Source of the DNA: Fluviicola sp.
Lineage (GTDB): Bacteria; Bacteroidota; Bacteroidia; Flavobacteriales_D; Crocinitomicaceae
Direction: 5' to 3'
Assembly (NCBI GenBank): GCA_002734065.2
Contig: NVXU02000025.1
Span: 1-64,000 of the forward strand
DNA length: 64,000 bases
The stretch's first letter is position 1, and each line of letters opens with the position of its first letter. Positions 52,481 to 62,029 of the stretch are shown here, one piece after another. A program made the translations under genes and the position numbers. The notes beneath the pieces are model-generated. The model saw only the letters and a list, made by a program, of their open reading frames with translations, was not told the DNA's origin and ran no database searches.

Positions 52481-53002
52481 CTAATAAAACGGAGAAATCA
52501 ACCAATAAACCACCACTCCGCTCACTGCGACATAAAACCAAATCGGCCATGCAAATCGCGTCCATTTTTTATGCCTTTCAAAGTTTCCTTGCCAAGCAAA
52601 AAGGTAGGTGAATAAAACAATTGGCACTACAGCAATACTCAGCAGTATGTGCGAAATAAGGATGACAAAGTAAATTGTTTTGTAATTTCCTCCGTAAGGT
52701 GTAGAATCGGAGGTCATGTGATAAGCCACATAACAAGCCAAAAAAAGTAAAGAAAGCAACAACGCAAACCGAATCAATCCTCGATGCAGTGCTTTGTTCT
52801 TCTTTTTAATGGCAATAAGCGCAACAATTAAAACCAATGCTGTTACCCCGTTGATTGTCGCGTAAATTGGAGGTAAAAAAGTCAAGTCAACACCTTGTAT
52901 TTTGACGCCAAACAATAGAGCAACCACTACAGGAATCACAATTGATAGCGAATAAATAGCGATTTTAGCTTTCTTTAATTTACTTGCTTCCATCAACTCC
53001 AT
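52481..53002 (-). CDS. DUF420-family membrane protein
   Basis: The 173-aa protein has about five transmembrane helices, with conserved His in HMTSDSTPYGG and ILISHILLS. DUF420 genes lie in cytochrome oxidase operons of Bacteroidota and probably help haem-copper oxidase assembly. It overlaps the SCO gene by 23 bases. Confidence 0.88.
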   Translation of the reverse strand: MELMEASKLKKAKIAIYSLSIVIPVVVALLFGVKIQGVDLTFLPPIYATINGVTALVLIVALIAIKKKNKALHRGLIRFALLLSLLFLACYVAYHMTSDSTPYGGNYKTIYFVILISHILLSIAVVPIVLFTYLFAWQGNFERHKKWTRFAWPIWFYVAVSGVVVYWLISPFY

Positions 53003-53651
53003 ATTCTTCTTTTAGTAACTTTCGGATAGCATTCTCCAGAAGCATCATTTGTTCGGTGTCTGTTCCAACATAGATTCCTCTAACGTGTCCGTTCGTGTCA
53101 ACCAACGCAAAATAATCTGTGTGCCCGAAACCTCCATCGGCCTCATCATTGCGTTCTGCTCCATTGAAAAAACTTTTTGCCAAACGGTGCGTTGCATCTT
53201 CTTCTCCAGAGAATAGATACCAGTTTTTAGTGTTTAATTCTCTTGCTTTGATGTATTTTCTCAAGTTAGAAGGTGTATCTCTTTTTGGATCAATGGAGAA
53301 TGACAAGAACTGAATATTTTCTTCCAAATCAGAGGTTGCTTCTGCCAATGAGTTCATGTTAGACGTCATTGGTGGACAAATAGTCGGGCAACTTGTAAAG
53401 AAGAAATCGACAATCCAAATTTTGTCTTTAAGGTCTTCAGAAGAAATTAGAACAGAATCTTGATTGAGGTACTTAAAATCAGGAACACGATGATAAATAG
53501 TGTCCGCAACTTCTTTTCCATCAATCATTTGATAATCGACATCTCTTTCTCCAAGAATGGGTAGAGGATTTATTTTTTCTTCTGCAGAACCACAAGATGC
53601 AATGGCTAGAATTCCCAGGGAAAGCAATAAGAAAACACTTCCTTTTTTCAT
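52980..53651 (-). CDS. SCO1/SenC-type copper chaperone
   Basis: The 223-aa protein has a lipoprotein signal (LLSLGILAIASC) and a thioredoxin-like domain. The copper ligands are the CPTIC box in FFTSCPTICPPM and a His in GGFGHTDY. It delivers copper to the CuA site of subunit II. Confidence 0.93.
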   Translation of the reverse strand: MKKGSVFLLLSLGILAIASCGSAEEKINPLPILGERDVDYQMIDGKEVADTIYHRVPDFKYLNQDSVLISSEDLKDKIWIVDFFFTSCPTICPPMTSNMNSLAEATSDLEENIQFLSFSIDPKRDTPSNLRKYIKARELNTKNWYLFSGEEDATHRLAKSFFNGAERNDEADGGFGHTDYFALVDTNGHVRGIYVGTDTEQMMLLENAIRKLLKEEYGVDGSK

Positions 53652-53654
53652 TGG

Positions 53655-54332
53655 TTATTTCTTTTTTTGTTGCGCTTCTTTTTGGTCGTATTCTTTTTGC
53701 AACAGGCTGACATGTTGATTCATCCTCCGAATCATGCCTTCCGTAGTTCCAGAAAGAACCATGCGCAAGTGGTTTTCTCTATCGAGTAGGAGTAGTAATT
53801 CCTGAAAAGCTTGACCACCAAAGAATTCATCCCCTTCACGCAACAAACGTTCGTCATTTCTTTCAAAATCATACAATTCTTTTGCATCACCCGAGGCAAG
53901 AACCCATAATTCTGGGTCGTAATTCTCAACTCTATCGTACAGCATATCTTGAACAGAAGACATGTCCTCAATGGGGTTTCCTTCTCCATCTGTGACAAAA
54001 GAAATGATTCTAACACCGCCTTTTTCTTTCTTTTTGCGCATTTTCTGATAAACCAATTGGTCTAAATGCCACATTGATATAGCGCAGTCATCAGGACAAG
54101 TGATTTGCAAGGTTGTTACGAGCACAACTTGGTCACTAAACTCTTTGTAGTCGCGTTGATTTCCTTTTGCGTCAACGAAGGTGTAATTCGTTGCAACACC
54201 AAAATCATCTAATTGCTTAAAGTTGTGGGTACACTTTGAAGTTCCAATAAGTACTAAAATAAAAGCTGGACCAAACAAGAGTAGCATTACCAGCAACCGT
54301 TGTTTGAATCCAGCAGACTTTTTTTCAGACAT
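53655..54332 (-). CDS. SCO-like protein 2
   Basis: The 225-aa protein has one N-terminal membrane anchor and a thioredoxin-like domain with CPDDC (in QITCPDDCAISMWHL). It is a divergent SCO relative. Its place next to the other SCO protein suggests a role in copper or thiol handling. Confidence 0.85.
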   Translation of the reverse strand: MSEKKSAGFKQRLLVMLLLFGPAFILVLIGTSKCTHNFKQLDDFGVATNYTFVDAKGNQRDYKEFSDQVVLVTTLQITCPDDCAISMWHLDQLVYQKMRKKKEKGGVRIISFVTDGEGNPIEDMSSVQDMLYDRVENYDPELWVLASGDAKELYDFERNDERLLREGDEFFGGQAFQELLLLLDRENHLRMVLSGTTEGMIRRMNQHVSLLQKEYDQKEAQQKKK

Positions 54333-54344
54333 TTGTCTCTTAGT

Positions 54345-54713
54345 TTATGCGTGCGAAGCAGAAAGTGTTGCAAAAATTGCATTCCCTTCTGTAACTAGAA
54401 TATATATTAAGTACAACGCAAAGATAAAGTAAGGGATTAAAATAACGTATCTCAACCCTTTTCTCTCATCACCGAGGTGCATAAATGAAAGAACAATGTA
54501 TGCCGCTTTGACGATTGTTAAACCAATAAGCACCCATTTTACAATATACCATGAAGCATCAGCTTGTTTTATAACTGAACCAATAACAACTTCAACAGCT
54601 GTAATTAACGTTAAGATAGCTGTTACTTTCCAAATGTTCTTTCTGAGTTTAGCTCCGTGCTCTTCGCTGTGATGAGCATCTAAAGAATATTCTATAATAT
54701 CATCTCTTTCCAT
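54345..54713 (-). CDS. Cytochrome c oxidase subunit IV-like protein
   Basis: The 122-aa protein has three transmembrane helices (ILTLITAVEVVIGSV; VLIGLTIVKAAYIVLSF; VILIPYFIFALYLIYIL). Size and place in the operon fit subunit IV of a bacterial haem-copper oxidase. Confidence 0.87.
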   Translation of the reverse strand: MERDDIIEYSLDAHHSEEHGAKLRKNIWKVTAILTLITAVEVVIGSVIKQADASWYIVKWVLIGLTIVKAAYIVLSFMHLGDERKGLRYVILIPYFIFALYLIYILVTEGNAIFATLSASHA

Positions 54714-54732
54714 AACAAATTTCTTTTCCTGA

Positions 54733-55758
54733 TTATACTAAATAGAAGAATGTAAATACGAACACCCATACCAAATCGACAAAGTGCCAATACAACCCAG
54801 TTTTTTCGACCATTTCATAGTGACCACGTTTGTGATAAACTCCACCAATAACTCCAAGAAGTATGATGATGTTGATCATTACTCCTGAGAATACGTGAAA
54901 ACCGTGAAAGCCGGTTATGAAGAAGAAAAACTGACCATAATGCTGAGGTCCGTATTCATTTTGCTTCATGTTTGCTCCGTAAATCACTCTGTTTTTTTCT
55001 CCCGCATTAATAGCTTCTTCATACATCTTAACAGCCTCAGGTCCTTTTATTTCGTCACCCATTGCGTAAGTTCCTCCGTATTCTTTTACGATTAAACGCA
55101 TATCCGTATTTGCTGCTTTGTTAATTTTAGCGATTGAACCATCATGCAAAGTAATCATACCGTTATGAATGTGTCCTTCTGCAGCTGCATGTGTATATTC
55201 ATGCTTTAAATCTTCCGTTACTTTATCTCCAACAGCCAAGTGATGTCCAGCTTCAACGACAGTAAAATTTTTGATATCGCCAAATTTACCTTTCACGATT
55301 GCTTGTGAACCATCTGCTAATTCAACACGGCCAAAATCAGATCCGTGAATGAAATGTTTCCATTCCCATGCTTGAGATCCAACGAAGAAAAAACCACCAA
55401 TGATAGTCGCAATCATCCATTTCGTTACACCTTTCTTGTCCATTCTATGCCCTGCCTCAACAGCAAGTACCATTGTTACAGACGAGACAATCAGAATAAA
55501 TGTCATCAACGCCACGTAGATCAATGGAAATCCATTTCCAAGGAACGGCAAAGATTCAAACGTCTCTTCACCAATTGGCCAAGAACCTAAGTAATCGTGT
55601 CTTGTGAAGCCGTAAGCAATTAATAATCCACTGAATGTCAAAGCATCAGATACCAAGAAAAACCACATCATTAGCTTTCCATAACTCGTGCTAAAAGGAG
55701 AAATTTTACCTCCCCAGAGTGTTTTTCCGTCAATTTGTTTAGAAGCGTGTCCTGCCAT
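54733..55758 (-). CDS. Cytochrome c oxidase subunit III with large hydrophilic insert
   Basis: The 341-aa protein has the subunit III helices (WFFLVSDALTFSGLL; FFFFITGFHGFHVFSGV; GLYWHFVDLVWVFVF). Between helix four (AWEWKHFIHG) and the later GPQHYGQ block there is a hydrophilic insert of about 130 residues. It lies 19 bp before the subunit IV gene. Confidence 0.92.
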   Translation of the reverse strand: MAGHASKQIDGKTLWGGKISPFSTSYGKLMMWFFLVSDALTFSGLLIAYGFTRHDYLGSWPIGEETFESLPFLGNGFPLIYVALMTFILIVSSVTMVLAVEAGHRMDKKGVTKWMIATIIGGFFFVGSQAWEWKHFIHGSDFGRVELADGSQAIVKGKFGDIKNFTVVEAGHHLAVGDKVTEDLKHEYTHAAAEGHIHNGMITLHDGSIAKINKAANTDMRLIVKEYGGTYAMGDEIKGPEAVKMYEEAINAGEKNRVIYGANMKQNEYGPQHYGQFFFFITGFHGFHVFSGVMINIIILLGVIGGVYHKRGHYEMVEKTGLYWHFVDLVWVFVFTFFYLV

Positions 55759-55782
55759 CTTAATAAAATTTTATGTGCAAGT

Positions 55783-56865
55783 TTAATGAATAAAAAGTAA
55801 AAATAATAATAAATAGAGCCATAAAAATCCTAAAAAGTGCCAGAAGGCTGCTCCCATTTTAATTTTTATGGTTGTTTCACTGTCTATTTCTGTTGAAAAT
55901 GAGCGTATTAGAAGCTTAACTAAGTAGAATAAAGTAAAAATGATATGTAATAAGTGCAAGAATGTAATTATGTACAAATAGGAAGATGCTGTATCTGCTG
56001 CTTCCATCGATTTTAGTTGCAAATAATTATCTAAATCCTGACCATCTTTTTGAAGTTGCCTGTCTTTATATTGCAACTCTTTTCCTTTGTAATATATCTG
56101 AAAATCTTTGCCCATCTTTCCTCGCACAAAGAAATCGCCTCTTAAATCACGGACATTGATTGCTAATTGGTTCAACCGAACTCTGTCTAAATATTTTAAT
56201 TCTTCATCTTCACCTGTCATTAGTCGAGAATTATCTACCGTCATGGGAACACTCTCAAAATAAAGGATGAAATCTTTGCCGTACTGATTAACTTTAAATG
56301 GTTTTTTATCACTTACAGCAATAAATTGCGACATAAAAGACTGGTACTCTTCTAATTGTGCATCATTCATTTTTTTTCCTTTGATTAGAAAATCATTGCC
56401 GTTGATTTCGATAAAATCCCCTTTGTATTTCACTTCAAAGTAATCACCGTATTTACCTTCCGTAACTAATATGTGATTGTTTGCTGCGTGAATTCCATTC
56501 TCTACAAGTGCTCCGTATCCTTTGAACTGAAAATAAACAAACAAAAGACCCAAAATAAAGGTGATTGACATGAATGTTTTTAGTTGGGCAGTATTCTTTT
56601 TCTTCACCGCATAAGTAGCAAGCATAAAAGTAATGCTACTAAGTATGATAATGCAAGTACTTATCCAAAAAGGCTGCGGCAATGGAAATTTCAACCAAAA
56701 AGAATCGCCCATAGAGACAATATACGCCGAAGTAAGTCCTGCAAAAAGCATCACAATACTAAACATACTCACGTAAACGAGGTTCAATCGAGCCTTATCT
56801 CGTTGAACAGCATACTCTTTTTCTTCTAAGTTACTCTCGTTTTCTGGAATTACATCTTCACTCAT
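55783..56865 (-). CDS. Second subunit III-like protein with large hydrophilic insert
   Basis: The 360-aa protein has the N-terminal helices (NLVYVSMFSIVMLFAGL) and C-terminal helices (LYIITFLHLLHIIFTLFYL and AAFWHFLGFLWLYLLLF) of subunit III. Between them is an insert of about 180 residues rich in beta strands. Its start overlaps the ctaB stop by 4 bases. Confidence 0.88.
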   Translation of the reverse strand: MSEDVIPENESNLEEKEYAVQRDKARLNLVYVSMFSIVMLFAGLTSAYIVSMGDSFWLKFPLPQPFWISTCIIILSSITFMLATYAVKKKNTAQLKTFMSITFILGLLFVYFQFKGYGALVENGIHAANNHILVTEGKYGDYFEVKYKGDFIEINGNDFLIKGKKMNDAQLEEYQSFMSQFIAVSDKKPFKVNQYGKDFILYFESVPMTVDNSRLMTGEDEELKYLDRVRLNQLAINVRDLRGDFFVRGKMGKDFQIYYKGKELQYKDRQLQKDGQDLDNYLQLKSMEAADTASSYLYIITFLHLLHIIFTLFYLVKLLIRSFSTEIDSETTIKIKMGAAFWHFLGFLWLYLLLFLLFIH

Positions 56866-57767
56866 AGTGCTAATAATTTAATAATCATTTCATCGACAGC
56901 GTCGAAAACATAGACAAATTGGATAATCGGCAGATAAATAAAGGAGGCAAACATTAATTTTTTTGCATCCTTTACTTCTAATGTTCTGTAAAGTCTTAAT
57001 GCTAAGAACAAGAAACCTAAGCCTAATAAAATGGCAAAGATAAATGACACGAGTCCTGTTGTTCCCATCAACCAAGGCAATAAACTAAACGGAATCAATG
57101 CTAAAGAATACACTACGATTTGAAAGGCCGATGCTTTTGATTTTCCCGACCTTGAAGGAAGTAATGAGAATCCCCCCGCTTTATAATCGTCGTACATGAC
57201 CCATGCAATCGCCCAAAAGTGTGGGAATTGCCATGTAAATTGTACGAAAAATAAAATTCCAGGTATCAGTCCGAATTCTCCAGTATGCGCTATCGCTCCT
57301 AAAAACGGAGGAATTGCTCCGGGAATTGCTCCTACAAACACCGCCCATGGGCTTATTCGTTTCATCGGAGTATAGACAAACACATACAGCACAAACGCAA
57401 GAACACCAAGAAGTGCAGAATACAAGTTGATTTTTAAGAGTAAGAAACTTCCTACTATTAAACACAATACAACAATAAGCAAACCTTCGTTAACAGACAT
57501 TCTCCCTTGTGGAATAGGTCGGTTTTCTGTCCGCTTCATTAATTTGTCCAGGTCTTTCTCCCAAATCTGATTGGCTCCATTAGAAGCTGCTGTTACAAGA
57601 AGCCCACCAACTAAAAGGTAAGTCATGGTCAAGCCATCTGAACCTCCAACAAACAGATAACCTGTTAGTGCAGATACAATTACAAGAGCCGATAAACGAA
57701 ACTTTGTGAAAACAATGTATGCTTTTATTTTCTGCCTAACAGAAGGCTTTTCAAGGACTTTTTCCAT
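56862..57767 (-). CDS. ctaB: Protohaem IX farnesyltransferase
   Basis: The 301-aa inner-membrane prenyltransferase converts haem B to haem O for the oxidase. It has the Asp-rich motifs NQIWEKDLDKLMKRT and YDDYKAGG, and nine helices. It is the first gene of the oxidase operon. The stop overlaps the next start. Confidence 0.95.
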   Translation of the reverse strand: MEKVLEKPSVRQKIKAYIVFTKFRLSALVIVSALTGYLFVGGSDGLTMTYLLVGGLLVTAASNGANQIWEKDLDKLMKRTENRPIPQGRMSVNEGLLIVVLCLIVGSFLLLKINLYSALLGVLAFVLYVFVYTPMKRISPWAVFVGAIPGAIPPFLGAIAHTGEFGLIPGILFFVQFTWQFPHFWAIAWVMYDDYKAGGFSLLPSRSGKSKASAFQIVVYSLALIPFSLLPWLMGTTGLVSFIFAILLGLGFLFLALRLYRTLEVKDAKKLMFASFIYLPIIQFVYVFDAVDEMIIKLLAL

Positions 57768-57845
57768 AATGAAATTTAGCAGTGCAAAAGTAGCAAAACT
57801 TCCGTCAATGAGGAGTTAGAAGTTAAAAAAAACAATCCCGTAAAA

Positions 57846-57879
57846 AAAATCCCTTTCGATGTAAATCAAAAGGGATTTT
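57846..57879 (-). terminator. Terminator after queA
   Basis: AAAATCCCTTT (57846-57856) pairs with AAAGGGATTTT (57869-57879). The A run to the left gives the minus-strand T run. Confidence 0.85.
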
Positions 57880-57900
57880 AATATGTTTAAGTTCTGTAAA

Positions 57901-58959
57901 CTACAAAATCAACATCGCATCTCCATACGAATAGAATCTGTATTTTTCTTTTACAGCCTCTTTGTATGCTCCCATCATTAATTCATGTCCTCCAAACGCG
58001 GAAACCATCATTAATAATGTTGACAATGGTGTATGGAAATTTGTAATCAATGCATCAGCAATGCTAAACTCGTAAGGTGGGAAAATGAACTTATTAGTCC
58101 AACCTTCATACGGCTTTAACATTCCTTCTGTTGAAACAGAGGTCTCAATAGAACGCATCGCTGTAGAACCTACTGCAATGACCTTCTTTTTATTTCTTTT
58201 TGCTTTATTTACCTCATCTGCACATTTTTGATCGATAAATGCTTGCTCAGAATCCATTTTGTGCTTGGTTAAATCCTCAACTTCCACTGGACGAAAAGTT
58301 CCTAAACCAATGTGCAAAGTAACCTCGGCAAAGTTGACTCCTTTCAACTCTAAACGCTTCATTAATTGACGTGAAAAGTGCAAACCTGCTGTTGGAGCAG
58401 CAACTGCACCTATCTCTTTTGCATAAATTGTTTGGTATCTTTCTTCGTCACTTTCTTCCACATCTCTTTTGATGTATTTTGGAAGTGGTGTTTCACCTAG
58501 TTCAGTGATTTTCTCTTTAAATTCTTCGTAAGAACCGTCAAATAAAAAACGTAGAGTACGTCCTCTTGAGGTTGTGTTGTCAATAACTTCTGCAACTAAA
58601 GATTCATCTTCTCCGAAGTATAACTTATTGCCGATTCTTATTTTTCTTGCAGGATCAACAAGCACGTCCCATAAGAGGGTCTCTTTGTTTAATTCTCGGA
58701 GCAAGAAAACTTCAATTTTAGCTCCTGTTTTTTCCTTATTACCATACATTCTGGCTGGAAAAACTTTGGTATTGTTCATCACCAAAACATCTTCTTCATC
58801 AATATAATCAATGATGTCTTTGAACATTTTGTGTTCAATTTCACCCGTATCTCGGTGAATGACCATCAAACGTGATTCATCTCTATTCTCTGCTGGATAT
58901 TCTGCAATCAACTCGTCTGGTAAGTCAAATTGAAACTGCGATAATTTCATTTTATTCAT
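57901..58959 (-). CDS. queA: S-adenosylmethionine:tRNA ribosyltransferase-isomerase
   Basis: The 352-aa enzyme builds epoxyqueuosine in tRNA from S-adenosylmethionine. It has [37 protein letters not shown] and [16 protein letters not shown] as family blocks. It is the last gene of the group and ends in a hairpin terminator. Confidence 0.96.
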   Translation of the reverse strand: MNKMKLSQFQFDLPDELIAEYPAENRDESRLMVIHRDTGEIEHKMFKDIIDYIDEEDVLVMNNTKVFPARMYGNKEKTGAKIEVFLLRELNKETLLWDVLVDPARKIRIGNKLYFGEDESLVAEVIDNTTSRGRTLRFLFDGSYEEFKEKITELGETPLPKYIKRDVEESDEERYQTIYAKEIGAVAAPTAGLHFSRQLMKRLELKGVNFAEVTLHIGLGTFRPVEVEDLTKHKMDSEQAFIDQKCADEVNKAKRNKKKVIAVGSTAMRSIETSVSTEGMLKPYEGWTNKFIFPPYEFSIADALITNFHTPLSTLLMMVSAFGGHELMMGAYKEAVKEKYRFYSYGDAMLIL

Positions 58960-59059
58960 ATCGAAACTATTTTTTTCTAAAATTGGAACGCAAAGGTATA
59001 AATATTAAGGTAATGAGTAAAGAAATGAAAGATGAAAAATGAAAAATGAAGGATATTCG

Positions 59060-59755
59060 CTATAATTCAGCTGATTCAATGAAATTAATCCACTCTTCAA
59101 CGGTTTTTGCGTCCTTTATATCTTGCTCGCCCGATTTTGTTCTGCGCAACTTTATTAACGTCCCTCCGGAATTTAATTTTTGCCCAAAATCATTGGCAAT
59201 GGAGCGAATGTAAGTTCCTTTGCTGCAGGTTATTTCAAATTTCACTTCGGGAAAGTTGCTTGTGTCAATTGAAAAAGAATGAATAGTGACAGTGTTAATT
59301 CTCATTTTTACTTCTTGTCCTTCTCTTGCTAATTCATAGGCTCTTCTCCCGTCAATTTTTTTTGCAGAAAATATGGGGGGTGTTTGTTGCTGTTCTCCCA
59401 AGAAGGAAAGACGAGCTTCTTCCATCAATTTTTCCGTGATGTGCTCTGTTGGAAATTCTTCGTTAAATTCAGTCTCTAAATCATAAGAAGGTGTTGTTTT
59501 TCCCAGAAGAATGGTTCCAGTATAAGTCTTCTCCCCGACCATTAAATCGTTGATTAATTTTGTATGCTTGCCTATGCAGAGCACTAACAGTCCAGTCGCC
59601 AACGGGTCCAGTGTTCCTGCATGACCGACTTTTAACTTCTTTACGTCCAACCTTTTTCGCAAATGCCAGCGCAACTTATTAACGACATCAAAGGATGTCC
59701 AATTGAGAGGTTTATCGACTAAGATGGTTGTGCCTTTTGAGAATTCGGTTAACAT
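59060..59755 (-). CDS. truB: tRNA pseudouridine(55) synthase
   Basis: The 231-aa enzyme makes pseudouridine 55 in the T loop. It has DKPLNWTSFDVVNKLR and the catalytic Asp in GHAGTLDPLATGLL. Length is short but typical of Bacteroidota TruB without a full PUA domain. Confidence 0.96.
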   Translation of the reverse strand: MLTEFSKGTTILVDKPLNWTSFDVVNKLRWHLRKRLDVKKLKVGHAGTLDPLATGLLVLCIGKHTKLINDLMVGEKTYTGTILLGKTTPSYDLETEFNEEFPTEHITEKLMEEARLSFLGEQQQTPPIFSAKKIDGRRAYELAREGQEVKMRINTVTIHSFSIDTSNFPEVKFEITCSKGTYIRSIANDFGQKLNSGGTLIKLRRTKSGEQDIKDAKTVEEWINFIESAEL

Positions 59756-59769
59756 GATTTATTTTTTGT

Positions 59770-59828
59770 GGGCTTCGAGAGCCTCAACCCACAGATTTCG
59801 AGTTTGCGGGCTGAGGCTCTCGAAGCCC
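59770..59828. repeat. 17-bp perfect inverted repeat between uppP and truB
   Basis: GGGCTTCGAGAGCCTCA (59770-59786) and its inverse (59812-59828) surround 25 bases. It is not followed by a T run on either strand. Its arms contain CTTCGAGAGCCTCA, close to the CTTCGACAGGCTCAG family at 468 and 34006. Confidence 0.85.
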
Positions 59829-59834
59829 AAAAAC

Positions 59835-60629
59835 TTACTTAAAAATGGTCCATCCGATGGCCAAAATACCAACGATGAAGCAATAATAGCTAAAATAAGA
59901 CAATTTACTTTTCTTGACAAGGGCAATCATCCATGTGCAGGCTAAAATTCCGGTGATGAATGCAGCAACAAAACCAACGGTGATTGCTCCCGTTGAGACT
60001 CCTTCTGTGGTGAATTCACTATTCATTAAGTCCTTTGCTATTTTTCCAAAAATCAATGGAACGACCATTAAAAATGAAAAACGAGCTGCTTTTTCTCTAT
60101 CAATTCCGAGTAAAACAGAAGTTCCGATGGTGGCGCCAGAACGAGAGATACCTGGGAGAATGGCAATTGCTTGAGCAACTCCAATCACAATAGCACTTTT
60201 TACATTCACTTGTTTAGTGGTGTTTTTCGCTCTGTCTGCAACAAATAAAAGTAAACCTGTAACGATGAGCATCAATCCGACCAATAAAACCTGACCTCCA
60301 AAGAAACTTTCAATAATATCATCATATAGTAAGCCAATAATTGCCGCTGGGATCATCGAAATAACAATTTTTACGGCAAACATGAATTCTTCGTTGATTT
60401 TGAACTGAAAAAGTCCTTTTATAATCTCCAAAATGTCTTTTCTGAATACAACAACTGTACTTAATGCTGTCGCAAAATGCAGAACAACCGTCATCATCAT
60501 GCTTGATTTTTCTGACAAATCTTGCCCTTGAATGGTTTTAACCAATTCTAAATGACCGCTACTACTTACTGGAAGAAATTCTGTTAAACCTTGGATAATT
60601 CCAAGTATCAGTGCCTCAAGAAAACTCAT
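59835..60629 (-). CDS. uppP: Undecaprenyl-diphosphate phosphatase
   Basis: The 264-aa inner-membrane enzyme recycles undecaprenyl diphosphate for cell-wall synthesis. It has LTEFLPVSSSGHLEL and ILPGISRSGATIGTSV, the two signature blocks, and about eight helices. It follows the DUF3098 gene by 3 bp. Confidence 0.96.
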   Translation of the reverse strand: MSFLEALILGIIQGLTEFLPVSSSGHLELVKTIQGQDLSEKSSMMMTVVLHFATALSTVVVFRKDILEIIKGLFQFKINEEFMFAVKIVISMIPAAIIGLLYDDIIESFFGGQVLLVGLMLIVTGLLLFVADRAKNTTKQVNVKSAIVIGVAQAIAILPGISRSGATIGTSVLLGIDREKAARFSFLMVVPLIFGKIAKDLMNSEFTTEGVSTGAITVGFVAAFITGILACTWMIALVKKSKLSYFSYYCFIVGILAIGWTIFK

Positions 60630-60632
60630 TGC

Positions 60633-60965
60633 TTACTTTTTTTCTACTTTAGGTTTCTTCATAATAGAATAAATAATTATCCCGAAACCTGCAACGATGA
60701 GCATTGGTGCAATAGTTATTCGCATAGTGCTAAACATTTCTCCGTCAAACACGTTTGGATCTTCATTCGCCCCGCCTATCATCAAGAAATAACCCAAAAC
60801 GTTAATTGCCAAACCGATTAGCAACAGTTTATAGTTCTTCTTATTGAAAGAAAACGGTGCGCTGCTACTAAATTCTTTCAATGACTTTCCTTCTGCATTC
60901 GAGCTTGTGTCATCTAATAAGTCAACCTTCTCTTGCTTTGCTTTTTTCGTTTTCTTTTCACTCAT
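60633..60965 (-). CDS. DUF3098 membrane protein
   Basis: The 110-aa protein has a charged N-terminus and two transmembrane helices with FNKKNYKLLLIGLAINVLGY and LMIGG. It lies between ftsX and uppP, as is standard in Bacteroidota. The function is unknown. Confidence 0.92.
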   Translation of the reverse strand: MSEKKTKKAKQEKVDLLDDTSSNAEGKSLKEFSSSAPFSFNKKNYKLLLIGLAINVLGYFLMIGGANEDPNVFDGEMFSTMRITIAPMLIVAGFGIIIYSIMKKPKVEKK

Positions 60966-60974
60966 GGTGCGAAT

Positions 60975-61865
60975 TTAATATAAATCATCCAATTTAAGAC
61001 GCAAATATTTGTTAAGAGCAAACCAAGTGGAAATAAACGTGATGAAGATTCCGATAGAAATCAGTGTTCCTACGAGTAAAATGAAGTTTTGAAACCCAAA
61101 CGAAATTTCAAATACATCGACCATATTATTCAATGCGTAGAACAAACCAAACAGCAAAGCAATGGCGATTATTCCACTGATTGTTCCAATTCCAATTGCT
61201 TGCCATAAGAACGGACGGCGTATATATTTTGATGTTGCCCCTACCAGCTGCATTGTTTTTATGGAAAATCTTTTAGAGTAAAGTGCCAATCGAATGGTGT
61301 TGTTAATCAAAGCGAAAGCAACTAAGATGAGTAGCAAAGCAACTGCTCCAAAGAGAAAAATGAATTGCTTGAATCCAAGGTTGACTTTTTTTACACTGGC
61401 TTCATCATAAGACACTTCATCCAATTGGTCGGCATAGACAAGTAATAAGGTATCCTTTATTTTTCTCATTCCCTCTATCGTTGCAAATTCTTCTTTTGGT
61501 TTAATTCCAACCGTTGGTGGTAGAGGATTATCTCCCTCAAAAATTTCCAAGATATTGTCTGCGTTTTGATCTTCCCCCGTGAATTCTTCAATTGCTCTTT
61601 CTGGAGAAACATAAAAAACCTCGCTGAATTGATACCATGTTTTCAGTTCTTGCTCCACTTGCTTAATGTCGGAAGAATTCATTTCTGGCAAAAAGAATAA
61701 ATCTGCCTGTAAACTTTCTTTGGATCTCTTTTGCACATCATCCAAGCCGAAAAACCCTCCTAAAACAATCCCAATCATGAAAAGCACCAAGGATATTCCA
61801 ATGATTGAAGAAATGTAGCTTGATTTTACTCCGCGCTTGTTTAATTTATCGACATTCTTGCTCAT
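60975..61865 (-). CDS. ftsX: Cell-division protein FtsX
   Basis: The 296-aa protein has four transmembrane helices, an extracellular domain of about 110 residues after the first helix, and FSIKTMQLVGATSKYIRRPFL near the cytosolic loop. With FtsE, which is not in this window, it forms an ABC-like complex regulating cell-wall hydrolases. Confidence 0.93.
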   Translation of the reverse strand: MSKNVDKLNKRGVKSSYISSIIGISLVLFMIGIVLGGFFGLDDVQKRSKESLQADLFFLPEMNSSDIKQVEQELKTWYQFSEVFYVSPERAIEEFTGEDQNADNILEIFEGDNPLPPTVGIKPKEEFATIEGMRKIKDTLLLVYADQLDEVSYDEASVKKVNLGFKQFIFLFGAVALLLILVAFALINNTIRLALYSKRFSIKTMQLVGATSKYIRRPFLWQAIGIGTISGIIAIALLFGLFYALNNMVDVFEISFGFQNFILLVGTLISIGIFITFISTWFALNKYLRLKLDDLY

Positions 61866-61940
61866 TGTGTGAAATTAACTATTTAGTTTGTGAGATGGAG
61901 AATAGTTTTGAGAAGTTTTGAAGTGGGGGGTGTTGAAAGG

Positions 61941-61980
61941 GGCGGAGCGTTTGATTTTTCGAGCATTGGAGCATTGGAAG
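61941..61980. repeat. Short dispersed GCTCCAA-type repeat, copy 4 (reverse)
   Basis: GGCGGAGCGTTTGATTTTTC, GAGCATTGGAGCATTGGAAG read in reverse gives CTTCCAATGCTCCAATGCTC, GAAAAATC, AACGCTCC. Compare AACGCTCCAAAAATCGAATG at 248-267. It lies in the ftsX/fhs divergent gap. Confidence 0.5.
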
Positions 61981-62029
61981 GCTTAATTCTGCGAAAAAAA
62001 TGTATCTTGTCGGAGCAAAAAATAAAACT

